Source of the DNA: Myrica gale
Taxonomy: Eukaryota > Streptophyta > Magnoliopsida > Fagales > Myricaceae
Direction of reading: 5' to 3'
NCBI GenBank assembly: GCA_963930655.1
Contig: OZ005601.1
Span: 17,228,001-17,292,000 of the forward strand
Length of the DNA: 64,000 bases
The notes under the pieces were generated by a model. The model did not search any database and had not been told where the DNA came from. It worked only from the letters and a program-made list of their open reading frames with translations. Within the stretch, counting starts at the first letter, position 1, and every line of letters starts with the position of its first letter. Shown one piece after another: positions 11,501 to 23,300 of this stretch. The position numbers were made by a program, and so were the translations under genes.

Positions 11501-13017
11501 GGAGAGACTTAAAAAGGGCAGAGATTGTGCTTATCATTGTCGATCAGTTTGTCTCCATTGCAGGGCTCTCGTTGCAACCTACCCTGGAGGAGCAGATTCG
11601 AGAGGCCCAGAAGAATGATAAGGTGATTGAAGGGATTAGAGAGCGAATTGAGAAAAAGGAAGACCCCGACTTTGGAGATAAGGATGAGTTATTACGATAT
11701 CGAGGCAGAATTTGTGTGCCAAGTACAAGGGAGATTAAAGACTTGATTCTAGCAGAGGCTCATTCTACGCCTTATACCATCCATCCAGGAGGCACGAAGA
11801 TGTATCAAGATATTAAGAAGGTCTTTTGGTGGCCTAATATGAAGCGGGAGATAGCCGAGTATGTGGCTCGATGTTTGACTTGCCAAAAGGTGAAAGCCGA
11901 GCACCAGAGGCCAGCAGGAACACTAAAGCCTCTAGAGATCCCTGAATGGAAGTGGGAAGGGATAGCCATGGATTTCGTAGTGGGGTTGCCTCGAACTACT
12001 TCGGGTTACGATGCTATATGGGTGATCGTGGACCGACTAACCAAGTCGGCACACTTCTTACCCATTAAGGTGAAGTATGCCCCGGAGAAGTTAGCGGAGA
12101 TTTATCTTCAAGAGATTGTCAGATTACATGGAGTGCCTAAAAGCATAGTGTCGGATAGAGATCCGAGATTTACATCGAGATTCTGGAAACGATTGCAGGA
12201 GTCATTGGGAACTCGGTTGAATTTTAGTACCGCTTTCCACCCACAGACAGATGGGCAGTCGGAAAGGACTATACAAATTCTGGAGGATATGCTCAGGGCT
12301 TGCGTTGTGGATTTCAAAGGAGGATGGGCTCAATACTTGCCTTTAGCGGAATTCGCGTACAATAACAGTTTTCAAGCAAGTATTGGTATGGCACCCTATG
12401 AAGCCTTGTATGGGAGGAGGTGTAGATCACCTTTGTATTGGGATGAGGTAGGCGAAAGAAGGATGTTAGGGCCGGAAATAGTTTCAGAGACACGAGAAAA
12501 GATCCAAGTAATCAAAGATAGGCTTGTGACAGCCCAATGCAGGCAGAAGAGCTATGCTGATAATCGAAGAAGAGAACTTGAATTTGAGGCTGGGAGCAGA
12601 GTATTTCTGAAGATTTCTCCGAAGAAGGGGATAACGAGATTTGGAAAAAAGGGGAAGCTCCAACCCAGATTCATAGGACCCTTTGAGATCCTAGATAGAG
12701 TTGGGCCCGTGGCGTACAGGTTGGCCCTACCCCCTTGTTTAGAGGGAGTTCACAATGTGTTTCATGTATCGCTCCTAAGGAAGTATGTAACTGACCCTAC
12801 CCATGTATTAGATTATGAGCCTTTGCAGGTTAGAGAAAACCTTACGTATGTGGAAGAACCTATAAGGGTTTTGGATAGGAAGGAGCAGCAACTGAGGACC
12901 AAAACCATACCTCTTGTTAAGGTCTTGTGGAGAAACCACGGAGTAGAAGAGGCCTCATGGGAATTAGAAAGTGAAATGTACTCGAAATATCCCCACTTAC
13001 GGGAAGGACAAAGTTAA
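8512..13017 (+). pseudogene. gag-pol coding region of the Tekay element (fossil)
   Basis: Domains in order: gag from the ATG at 8512, with a capsid-type region (about 8700-9230) and a CCHC zinc knuckle [14 protein letters not shown] (about 9440); aspartic protease with [10 protein letters not shown] (about 9650); reverse transcriptase with FIDDILIYS (about 10660); RNase H starting near YSDASKQG (about 11100); integrase with an HHCC zinc region (about 11755-11890) and a DDE core (about 11970-12280); and a C-terminal chromodomain (about 12840-13010). Such chromodomains steer insertion toward marked chromatin in this clade. The coding region is nearly intact, with about one break, and is recorded as a fossil polyprotein. 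Confidence 0.95.
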
Positions 13018-13260
13018 AAAGGATAATGTTAGAATTTCGATATGACTTGCCTGATCTGTTTTTCTTTTCATTGATACCTTTGTATTGTCTCACTATACAT
13101 ATGAGCTATAGTGCTATGTTGAAGTATATAAAGGCATATATATGTGTATTATGATAACGTTAGTTGTGGGGCCAGTTCGAGTATTCACCCGTCCTAGACC
13201 TCCACCATCAGGACAAATCTCTGGTAAGGAAGATCGAATTCCGAGGACGGAATTTTATAA

Positions 13261-13271
13261 GGAGGGGAGGA
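13261..13271 (+). promoter_or_regulatory. Polypurine tract of the Tekay element
   Basis: GGAGGGGAGGA lies directly before the 3' LTR, the expected place for the plus-strand primer. The 13018-13260 stretch between the coding region and this tract is non-coding. Confidence 0.9.
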
Positions 13272-16200
13272 TGTGAGATCCCGAATTTACTTATGTCATT
13301 GTATAGGAGAGAGAGATTTTGCTATGATTTTCCTCAGGATGTAGGTATGTTTTAATTGGTGATTTTTGAGGTAAGTGTCGACACATTGGAACATAGTGTC
13401 GACACATTATACTAACACCCGAAAGTTTACCTTTTCCTGGAGACCAAAGTGAATTTTGACTAAGTGTTGTAAGTGTCGACACTTTGAGTCATAGTGTCGA
13501 CACATTAGACTGGTACCCGAGCGTTTATATCTTTCCGGAACTAGAGTGATTTTTACTAAGTGTTGGAAGTGTCGACACCTTGGGTGATGGTGTCGACACA
13601 TACAACTGAAACCCGAGAGTTCGCCTTTTTCCAGAACTCCCGTGGATTTTGACCAAGTGATGGAAGTGTCGACACCTTGGGTGATGGTGTCGACACATCT
13701 AATTGAAACCCGAGAGTTTACATTTTTCCCACTATGGCTAAGTGTTGGAAGTGTCGACACCTTGAGTGATGGTGTCGACACATCTTACTAAATATGTTGT
13801 AAGTGTCGACACCTTGAGTGATGGTGTCGACACATATAACTACGTTCCGGAATTTTACCGGTTTGAAATACGCAAGTTGAAATTTATGAAGTAGGGGGAG
13901 GGCAAACTTGTCTTTTCCCCAAGCCCTTTTCGCATTAAACCTCCCTCTCTTTCACGAAGTCTCACATTTTCCTTTACCCCAAATCATACCTCCCATGCCC
14001 TAAGTCACCCACCCGAAAAGGAAGAAGGAAGAAGAGAAAGAAGAAGGAAGAAGGAAGAAGGAGAAGAAAAGAAGGAGGAAGAGGAGAGAAGCAAGGTAAA
14101 TCCTTGCTGGCCAAAAATCGTGCTACACTCTCTCTCTCTCTCTCTCTCCATTCTCTTCTTGTTTCCTCTTGTTGGTTGGTTGTGGTTTGATGGTAGTTTG
14201 TCTAAGTAGTTTTCTCCTTATGATTCATGGATGTTTAGTATGGATCTATGCATGTTCAAGGTAGATCTTGTAAGTGTTTAAGTGTAGCATAGATTTTTAC
14301 ATGAGAACATGTGGAAAAAATGGCTAGATCTGAAATGATGGTTCAAGAGAAAGTGGTTATGTGCTCTAGGTGTTTGATAAAAGGCCTAAGAGGGGATTGA
14401 AACCTAAGTTGAGCAAGTATGGCCGAATCTAGGGTTTGATGCATTAGATAGTGTATGTATGCTAGTGATATTGAGAACCACAAAGCCCTAAGTGTTAGGG
14501 ATATGTTCAGATCTGGGAAAATAGGCAAGAGGACCAATAACGCACACTAGGTGTTTGGTAAACAGCCCAAGAGAAATGGGTACATGCAATGGTGTTAACT
14601 TGATAATTATGGAACCATGATTTGGTTGTAAACTTCGAGTTGAAGTTGTAAGTGGGAGGAAGGTGAGAGTATAGTTGTTGTTATGAGATGTTAAGTTAGC
14701 CTTGGATGTTGGTTGTGACATGTAGAGATTCGGATTTTGGTTGTTGGAGATTGTTGTGATTTCTGGAGTTACATATGCAGATTTCAAGGCTTTGTTGCAT
14801 TGGTGGTTATCTCTTGATATTTTAGTCCAATTTTACGGGGTTGGTCTTGGAATTTGTTTCAAGTTAAGAAAGAGAGCGTTTTAAGATAACTTGCATGTGA
14901 ATTAGAGGTATGACGAATATGTTATGGTATGAAAAATTAGTGTGAGGGTCTATTAAAACAGATTCGTGTGAGTAATGTATTGATTACTATATACGTTTAG
15001 TGAACCTATGAATGACAATAGTACGGTTCATTGTAGGTAACGAGACACACGATACTCAAGCAAGCCTAAGGTAAGTGAAAATCTTTACAAACTGGAATGA
15101 TACACTGCATGAAGAATATTCATGAATAAGCATATCAAGCATGACATTACCAAGCACGACATGAATGCATCATGATCATTTGCATTCATTTTCCTCATGA
15201 GAAATGAGACATTTTATGCAAATGAAAGTACCATTTTTATGCTACTTTATGACAAGTTTTATGACAAGTTAATTAACGAACCCAAGTCGGTCGGTACCGT
15301 ACCAAGTCAAGAAGGTGCATCCATTTCCGAAGGACGTTTACGTGAAGGATGGATGTCACCTAGGACACCCATACCGAAGGATGCTTGCAAGAAGGATGGG
15401 TAGTCCATGAGGTAAGTGCAATCACACTGAAGGATGCTTGCAAGAAGGTGTGAACCTCAAGGGTCGTGTCTAGCCACTGAAGGACGAATGAGAGAAGGTG
15501 AGCTAGCTCGACCATATGTAAGGTCCCTAAGGGAAATAAGGGACTGTTCCTACGGGAACGCACAACCCTGATGTCAGGGGTAGGTGGAGCTCAAGTAGCC
15601 CATAAGATAAGGATTGGAAAGATTTTCCAAAAGCAAGAGACTTATAAGTAATAGTGAAGTTTTCAAGAGCAAGTGCATGTGCATATGCAATCATGAGGCA
15701 TACACGTGCATCAAAATTCATGATCATGCATGAATTACATACGTTTACATGATATTTCAAGTTCAAGTACGTGAACTACATTATGTTTAAGTTCATGATT
15801 ATTTTAAGTTCATGATGATTTCAAGTTCAAGTGCATGCTTACAATTTCAACCCATGTTTTAGCTATAATTCCTTACTGAGTCTTTCGACTCACAGTTTTA
15901 AATTGTATCATTCCAGATGATGTTACAGGGGTGGAATCTTAAGAAGAGGACCTTGAACCCTAGGAGAAGGGTTGATGAAATGTCTCTCTTGTTTGCTAAC
16001 GTTAGGAAAGATTTAGCTAATTTTTGTAAAAGCCGGCATGAGCCACCGTGAGGTGGTGGTCATGGGTTTCATTTGGCTTAGTTAGTTAATGTTTTAAACT
16101 GGTTGATATTTTGAGAATATGTTTAACAACCTTGAGTTATCAATGGAAAGTATGTTCTTATGCACGTTATACGCTAGCATTAAGGCTTCTTTTTAACATT

Positions 16201-16315
16201 GAAGCATCAACGTCTTTTCCGCTGCAAGTATAGCAGTAGGTACGCTGGAGCGTCCCATGCCGGGAATGCTCGCGGCTGTCATTAGCCTCGTTTAGCTAGC
16301 GTTCGGGGCGTGACA
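13272..16315 (+). repeat. 3' LTR of the Tekay element
   Basis: Same length as the 5' LTR at a constant offset of 7,951 bp, with about four substitutions. It carries the same palindromic array (13375-13833), CT microsatellite and hairpin cassette (15523-15579). Confidence 0.95.
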
Positions 16316-16320
16316 CATGT
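16316..16320. repeat. Target site duplication (right) of the Tekay element
   Basis: CATGT, identical to 5316-5320. The Copia solo LTR resumes directly after it. Confidence 0.95.
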
Positions 16321-16589
16321 ACCCAAAAATAATATACAAATGATTAATCAACAACAATAATTATCTCATAGTTATTCAAAAATGATTGGTTTTGAGGGCA
16401 TACATCTAATAGACTTCTTGTTGATCTGGCTGAACTATTGTAAGCAAATTCTTCTTGACGAATGACAAAGTCCCACTTCCATGGATGCTCTCATACTAAA
16501 CTTCTCAGCAAATTTCCAAAAGATTTATTCACCATTTCTGTTTGTCCGTCATTTCTAAGGGTTCTCATTACTATGGATATAAAACCTCA

Positions 16590-17275
16590 GCTATGATCCC
16601 AATTTTGAGTCCAGGTGAGAACCCAATACGGGAGTGAATTGGGTTTTAATAAAAACTGAAATTTTTTCATAACCAACTCAAATCTAAAAGTGTTCTAGGT
16701 GTAATAAATCACAGCAAAATAAAGAACCACAATTAATAATTGAGATAACACCAATATTTTTAGGTGGTTCTACCAAGACTTGCCTTTGTCCACCCCAAGG
16801 CTATGTCTTTCATGAGCTTTCTCCACTAATAACCAATAGTAATCACACCTTAGCTTTTGGGTGCTTAGATTCCCACACTTTAATACTTTTCAAAGGATTG
16901 ACGAAAGAGGTAATAAAGAATAGCTCTTAAAGCTTGATCTGAAATACATGGCACAACAATGAGCAAGAAGAAAATATCAGAGAATGAAAGTTGTAGTAAT
17001 GACAAGTGGCAGTAGTAGCTTTATTGGGAACTTTTGTAAACTTTCTTCTTTGAGCTCTTTCTCTGTCTTGGTAAGCTAGGTCAAGAATGATAATGCAAGT
17101 GGTGATTTTTTCTCTCTCCATCTTGTTCTATTTATAAGTCTTGGGTCTTAAGTAGTCCCCAATGGCTTTATTGAATTGTTAGAGAGGTGCAATACAGTCA
17201 TGTTTGAAAGTAAGACATAATTTCGATGTGATGCAATTTGACCAAAACATATGCGATAATATGTTGGGTACAATT
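16590..17275 (-). mobile_element. LTR-like dispersed repeat, family X, copy 1
   Basis: The sequence matches 38876-39690 in the same orientation, including the opening GAGTCCAGG/GAGTCTAGG block, a conserved middle stretch and a shared CCATCTTGTTCTATTTATA stretch. Read on the minus strand that stretch is a TATA box followed by a leader, so this is probably a minus-strand LTR fragment. No internal coding sequence or matching end repeats were found beside it. It abuts the decayed end of Gypsy A(-). Confidence 0.5.
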
Positions 17276-19019
17276 ATGAACATCCAGTGGAAGACAAAGG
17301 ATATGACCAGTCCTTGTAAATACTTAGCCTTATTTGGGATTAAAATGAAGTTGCACTTACGCCGTCAAGTGAAAACGAGGTAATGCTACCTGCATCACAT
17401 ACACACCGACAAAGGAAATGGGTATGGTATGTCATGGTTAAAGTTCCAAACGGATATGCCTCAAATATGTCACGGTGTGTAAACTCGAAGGAATGTAAGA
17501 TAAGTTGGATGCAAAGCAGCTCTCCCCAAATGATGTTTGTGTGTCTTTGATCGAGTTAAGTATTTTATTTTGAGACTTATTCTCCCATACAATTAGAATG
17601 GATGTGTTGCAATGATTGGCAAGACACATTGTTCATATTCTATGCAATGATACCTCTTAGTCCCTAAGAATACGAAATAGAGAAAGTGACGTCTATAACA
17701 TGGGAGGCAACGCTATTGTGTAGCGAAAGATTAACAAGTATTTGAGATCAAAGTTACAAGTTATCGAATGAAAACGGGTACGTGTTCTAATTCAATCAAA
17801 TTTGATCTTGGACGCAACATGGAATGTTGTGTAATTTCATATTTTAAAACTATCAAACTCAATAGATATACATTTTTCTTTCTCCCCTGTTGGTGCTCTT
17901 TGTGGCGGCCCTTTACACCTCTGGATTGATCTTTGGTCTCTCTATCACAGTCTCTCTTTCACTTGTCCTTCATTACATTCTTTTTTCCAAGCCCTTTGCA
18001 TTGGCTCTTCATTATGTCATAATGACACTCCGCAGAACAAGTTTCTTCTATGTATGTGAGTCCCTTACATTCCCACATGCAATGGCAATAACTCTTTTCC
18101 TTTCATTTCTTTTGTTGCTCTTCCACATTATAGCTCCATGTCCTATAACATGTGACGATGATCTTACCATGCTAAATCCTGTTTACTTTCTATTCTTATA
18201 TTCTAGTCTTTTCGTTCATTGATTCACTCAGTCACATGGGTTCCTAATTTCCATAAGCATGAGCTAACATTTCATCAAAATCACTCTGCCACACTTATTT
18301 GACACCTCAAACTTTCTTTTCCCATCATTTCTTTGTAGCACATGCCACATACAACTTTATACCTCTATCACATCCCTATGCATGCACACTTATATCACAT
18401 TTCATATTATTTCATGTCTTCCTCCATTCGTCTAGTCTTATTCCTTTAATAATCGTTCCTTGCTTTGAACATTCTATGTATCACATGCACTCCACTTTAG
18501 CACCCTTGGCACATCTACGTGCATCACATCACTATATTTGCCTTGTATGCTAATTCTATTATTCTATTTGATGCTTGAAAACTTTAATGCTACATAGTTT
18601 TAATTTAACTAGGACTATCAACTACTAGGTTGGGTTCTCCTTAGTTTGTCACATAAGAACAACTTTAAAATTCTAAGAGTACATGATTTATATCTATACT
18701 TAATCATTTACTTGCTTAATAATACATTTAATTCGTTTTCAACATTTACTGAACTAAATCATTCTATTTCCTAATAAAAATTAAAACACTTATCCAACAA
18801 CATTGCAACAACACTATGCATATTAAAAATTATAGATAATAATATCTAGATACAACGAGTAATTAAAGTCGAATTGAAGCTCTCGAACACATTGAAGACA
18901 CACTAAAATTAAATAACACAAGGGAAACTTATTTAGAAAAGCTTTCAATACCAGCTTTCCATGGTAGGCTTCTCATACATGCCCCTTTCGTACCAGAAAG
19001 TTTCGTGTGCATGTCCAGA
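17276..19019. other. Unassigned region, including a 110-codon open frame of doubtful value
   Basis: No element ends or known domains were recognised between repeat X and the 3' end of EG45 copy 2. A plus-strand open frame at 17890-18222 (110 codons) is strongly hydrophobic with leucine, phenylalanine and serine runs, as T- and C-rich DNA tends to give. A second frame (18299-18553) follows with the same flavour. I see no family match, splice context or upstream promoter. The last 60 bases or so are presumably the 3' untranslated region of EG45 copy 2. Confidence 0.3.
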
Positions 19020-19303
19020 TCACTCATGATATTCAATCTTCACTATCCCAGCATCGAGATTGGCAATCTTTTGAAAAGCCTCTTCAGAAAGATTAAGAGT
19101 TTCGGAACAGTGTGGACAACGCTCGACAATTTCAACCAGAACATTGTTAGGCTTGTAAGGATGTGGCACTCGATTTGGTGTTCGAATCGAAGGTCCGATG
19201 CATTTTACACTAAGTTTTCTCCCACATGTTGTCTTATTCTCCCAAATGAAGTTGCTTGCTGCGGCTATGAAACCAATAGGGCCTTTCCGTCCGCATGAAA
19301 TTG
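19020..19303 (-). CDS. EG45-like protein (plant natriuretic peptide-like), copy 2, exon 2
   Basis: Second and last exon of a 131-residue secreted protein, minus strand, stop at 19020-19022. An AG acceptor at 19304-19305 joins in frame with exon 1, giving the junction PPYSPISCG as the family expects. The exon holds the EG45-type double-psi beta-barrel: FIAAASNFIWENKTTCG (ligand-cleft region), LSVKCIG, then VLVEIVERCPHC and a closing LSEEAFQKIANLDAG. These match the conserved blocks of plant natriuretic peptides and blight-associated p12-like proteins, which lack the expansin catalytic residues. The mature part has five Cys; the Cys usual after HP is Tyr here (HPYK), leaving one unpaired. The protein presumably acts outside the cell. 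Identification is secure; expression is doubtful given the upstream insertion. Confidence 0.9.
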
Positions 19304-20110
19304 CTACCAAGAGAATCAATGAAAAGTATTGAGGGTTGGTCTTCTCTTTTATTAAAGTATGAAAATTTATGGCCGATGAGCGCCCATATTACTTACATGC
19401 ATCCATCATAATTATTATTTTGTCAAAATTATATGCAGGCAGATTAACTTATCATGGGAAGGAAATTAGAAATAAAACACTTATGCACTTTATTTTAATA
19501 TGGCTCAAATGCTAATAGTACTATAATTAAATTACAAAAAAATCGTATAATGCAAAAAAAGCATATATTAGATGCAATATCGACCGGTCACAATGAGCCA
19601 ATATTGCACATTGAAAGTTACTAAAAGGAAAGATGATGATGTTGTGTGTGTCTTTATTTCTCTTTCCAAACCCTAGCTTTCCTTTTGTTGAAAATTTATT
19701 TGTTGTATGAAATTTAAAGATCACAAAAATAAATAAATAAACAAGAATTTTCAGTTGTATTTGTGAAAATAAAGGAGATGATATTGTGATGAAATTTAAA
19801 TATCACGTAATATTGAAGAAACAAGGTAAGAGCCACACGTACAGATGCACGCATGAGTGCAATACACACTATGCTTGCAAACAAGCACAAAGGTAACTCT
19901 AAAAAGAAATTAGATCAGTCTATGAGCTCCAACTTGAACTGGCTAGATTCAGATTTAAAATCTATTTGGCTATCAAATAACTAATTGTTGTTTGAATTCC
20001 AGTCTAGCTTTGACATGATTTAGAAAATGCTATTGATCACTTGAAATGTAAAGAAAAACAAAAAGCCAATGTGTGTACAAAACTTCAAAAATATTATATC
20101 ATGTACTCAC

Positions 20111-20222
20111 GGCTGTAAGGAGGTAGATAAAAGCTGACGGTACCAGTAGTTGCACAATCAACGAATATCAAGAATATGGCCATGCCCAGTACCATAACAA
20201 AAAGCTTGAGATCCATTCTCAT
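20111..20222 (-). CDS. EG45-like protein (plant natriuretic peptide-like), copy 2, exon 1
   Basis: First exon, 112 nt, minus strand. The start is at 20222 (a second in-frame ATG is at 20216). It encodes a signal peptide of about 24 residues (core LFVMVLGMAIFLIFVDCA) and the start of the mature chain (TVSFYLPPYS). It ends in phase 1 at a GTGAGT donor; the intron (19304-20110) is 807 nt. The joined frame of 131 residues is open throughout. Copy 1 at 603-713 is a clear paralogue. Similarity to the copy 1 5' flank stops about 12 bp upstream of the ATG, where transposon sequence begins, so the native promoter seen in front of copy 1 is not here. Confidence 0.88.
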
Positions 20223-20233
20223 ATTTTCTTTTG

Positions 20234-20371
20234 GGTTAAATGCATGTCATGCCCCTGTGGTATGCGGTAATAGCAAATATGCCCCTGAGGTAAACAAAGT
20301 CCTTTTCATACCCCTGAGGTAAACATTCAGGAGCAAATATGTCCTTCCGTTATGTTTACCTCAGGGGTATG
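20234..20371. mobile_element. Truncated terminal-repeat fragment of a fold-back (Mutator-like) transposon
   Basis: The sequence matches the first 150 bp of the fold-back element at 40139-41760, including ATGCCCCTGTGGTATG and the GAGGTAAACAAAGTC stretch. It then begins to turn back on itself (TACCCCTGAGGTAAACA against TGTTTACCTCAGGGGTA) but is cut off by LTR E at 20372. It lies about 12 bp from the start codon of EG45 copy 2. The opposite end was not found. Confidence 0.7.
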
Positions 20372-23300
20372 TGTCACGCCCCGAACGCCATCCCGCAGGG
20401 ACCGTGACAGCCGCGAGCATTCCCCGGGAACACTCCAGCGCTTACACTAACTCTTACAGCGGAATTTTTTTTTCTTTTTATACACATAGGATGGCTCACT
20501 CAGGATCCACATGTTGGCTGAGATACAAGCCCAATGATCATAACCTCTCGGTATACACATCATAATTCAGAAAAGTCTATACATTGCATCTTGTTCGCAA
20601 CTTATACAAAACGTACTAGGGCAACATACTGCCACTTATCAAAACCAGCACTCCCAAGTGCTACCTCGGAGTTCACCAACTCCGGCTCCAATCCCCAAAC
20701 TTCCAGGATTTCTACGTGAAATACTCATCTGCTCCCCAGTTATCTTGTGGATCTGGAATGATACGATTTACAAACTATGAGTCGAAAGACTCAGTAAGGA
20801 ACAACAATTGAAACATGAACTTTAATAAAACATAGCTTTAAAAGCATACTTACTTCAACACACTGTAGCGATAAGATAAGAAATGCAAAATTGTAAATCA
20901 TGAGTTAGTGCATAAACACCATGATGCATATGCATGCTCCGTGATGCACATGTCATGCACTAAAATCACTTGCCACTCTTGGCCTTTTCAAATGCATTTC
21001 AAATCTCGAAATTGGCCCCAGGCCCTTGAAAATCTTTCTTTCATTCTTGCTTATAAAATTGGCCCTTGGCCCTTGAAAATCGTTCATTTCATACTTGTGC
21101 CACTGTTGGCCTTTTCACAACCATTTCGTATCTCTTACTTGTGGGCTCGCTCCATTTGACCCCTGAAGTCAGGGTTGTGCGTTCCCTTCGGAACCGTCCC
21201 CGAATTCCCTTGGAGACCTTACATACGGTCAGCTAGCGCACCTTCTCATTTGTCCTTCAGTGGCTAGACATGACCCTTGGAGGTACCACACCTTCTCAAT
21301 GTCCCTCAGTGTGGCTTGCACAGCCTCTTGGATTCACTCATCCTTCTCATAATTGTCCTTCGGTATGGGAGTCCAACTTGATGGTACGGTACCGACCGGT
21401 GCCCCTTATCTTAACTTATCGTTTCATAAAACTTCTCATATTCTTTCCATAAAAATCATTGCATAAACTTTCTTCTTGAAAAATTCATGCAATGCACATG
21501 TCGTGTCATGCTTGCTTAAAATTCATGCTTGTGCTTGTTCATGAAACGATGCAGTGTGTCATTCCAGTTTTGAAAAAGAATACTTACTGTCCACTTACAG
21601 TATCCACTTACAGTACTCCTCGCAAATTCTCCTTTGCTCACTTGGCTCCTCGCCTACAAGGAATAGGTTCAATCTTTCAATGTACTGCGTATAGATGAAA
21701 CCATATCGGTACGTGTCGGTCCTACGAATTACCCGACAGTCCTATCTTGAAGTCCGCTAAGGACAAGTAACGATAATTCAACGCATTACTTAATTTAATG
21801 GTATAATATAGTTGCCGGATATTTCTTAATCCATCCTGAACTTCCCGTTCATCACTTGACTTCGTACCTTCCATTCGTCGGAACGTTCCCGAATGGCAAC
21901 TATATTATATTTCTTTTTTTGATAATATATATATATATATATATATATATCAATATAATTCTTTTAATCATTAAATACTTTATTTAATCTTTATATATTC
22001 TTTCGTAACCTCGATGTCCAATATCGAATTCGTAGTCCTTAACCTAACTCGATTACTCCAAAGTACTGGAACTAAACCGCTCTTCGATACGTGCAAGGTT
22101 GCTGTTTTCACCTTCTTCGTGGCCAACTCGTATTCAACTTGATCAATTAATTCTTCCTGTCCCTTAACATTGATTCTGAAGCCTATCATGAAATCACCAA
22201 CAACTTTTCGACCTAAAAATTCTATATCAAAGCAGCAACTTATCTCATGTCCAGTTTTTATTCTCCTGGTCCCATACTTTTAATCTTCCTTTGCATGAAC
22301 TAATAACCATTAATGCCATCACTTAACTTCATGGAACATGATATATTGTTGCTGCCAAAACCTTTAGGATTGACCTAATGTTCTTCTTCTTTTATCTCTA
22401 AGTGTTTCAAGCTCACATGAGCACCAATGAATACAACTCGTCAAAACACAACTTACATATATTGAATCCTCACTTCATTGGCCAACCCGTGGCCTTCTTG
22501 CCCTTATTTCCCTCTTAAGTTTGTTGTTCTATACATGATATAACCATCATGCAATACTTTTAACCATCAAGGAACATCAAGAACTTGCTATACATCAAGG
22601 CGATCGGCCAACATGCATGTTATATCATCCCGATTACATGCCATTCCTTTACATGCATATTAGCATTTCTCTATGCAACCCGAGACATTATCCTTGATTA
22701 GAGTTTACATTTTTCTGCTCATAAGGTCAAGGCTCTCTCGTTTCACTCTGCCCTAAATAGGATTTGGCCAACATTCAATCATTCTAATTAAATCCTTAAT
22801 CCATGTTTAACATCACAAGGCTTGTTAATCCTTTAACTCGATCCTCTAAGCCTTAACATCTTTTAATTTGTTTGGCTAAAATCCCTAATTTTATTCATTC
22901 ATCACAAGCAAATAAAATCTCCAATTGTTACAAGCTTGAAATTCGGGTTTCTCTTCCTCATGGCATTCGGCCAACACCAATCTTATGTGTTCTTTAATTA
23001 CAACTTCATCTCCAATGGTGATCTCATCTTCCATTCAACAATTTCACAACCTAAGAACTACCAATCATAACATAATTCAAGATCAAGGACAAAGTGACAT
23101 TCGGCCAACACCATATCATGGAACACTTGGACTTTTCTCATTATTCATTTTCATGCAACTTCCTCGATTCACAACCAAAATTACATGCATTTTCCAATAA
23201 CAAGTCAGTAGATACTCACATTCATTCATGCTCTTAGATCTAACACCAAACATAAGCAGCAAAATGCAATTTAGGGTTGCATGGTTCGGCCATCATAGTG

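Larger units (their letters stand above)
5321..16315 (+). mobile_element. Ty3/Gypsy Tekay/Del-type chromovirus, young, nearly whole
   Basis: A 10,995-bp element: 5' LTR 5321-8364, primer-binding site, one gag-pol coding region 8512-13017, polypurine tract, 3' LTR 13272-16315, and a perfect 5-bp target duplication. The LTRs are the same length and by my reading differ at only about four positions in 3,044. At usual plant substitution rates that means an insertion within roughly the last 100,000 years. Long LTRs, the pol sequence type and a C-terminal chromodomain place it in the Tekay/Del clade. The coding region looks whole except for about one break, so it is treated as a fossil. It sits inside a Copia solo LTR. 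Confidence 0.95.
4166..16411 (-). mobile_element. Copia-family solo LTR, minus strand, split by the Tekay insertion
   Basis: The pieces 4166-5320 and 16316-16411 together give about 1.25 kb, the length of the Copia LTR at 52005-53261, and they match it along their length in reverse orientation. The ends lie in the integrase-coding part of Gypsy A(-) and are flanked by near-identical 5-bp sequences (GGCTT at 4161-4165 and GACTT at 16412-16416). No internal Copia sequence is present, so this is a solo LTR left by recombination between two LTRs. It is older than the Tekay element inside it. Confidence 0.85.
1511..16590 (-). mobile_element. Ty3/Gypsy element A(-), broken, tandem-type remains, interrupted by nested insertions
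   Basis: Pieces at 1511-4165 and 16412-16590 belong to one chromovirus-like Gypsy family, minus strand. In element order they are: integrase fragment (16590 down to 16412, then 4165 to about 3520), polypurine tract, an LTR at 3495-2944, a primer site, gag (about 2900-2085) and part of the protease (to about 1511). The same family is seen in plus orientation at 27220-38040, which guided the assignment. The element is old and clearly broken many times over. RT and most of the integrase are missing. The clade is not settled. Confidence 0.75.

Noticed and set aside
17890-18222. A possible membrane protein of 110 residues
   Set aside because: Hydrophobic only because the DNA is T- and C-rich; no family, no promoter and the next frame has the same composition. 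Left as unassigned sequence.
21923-21950. AT run as a replication origin or matrix attachment site
   Set aside because: A simple microsatellite inside an LTR; nothing else supports such a role.
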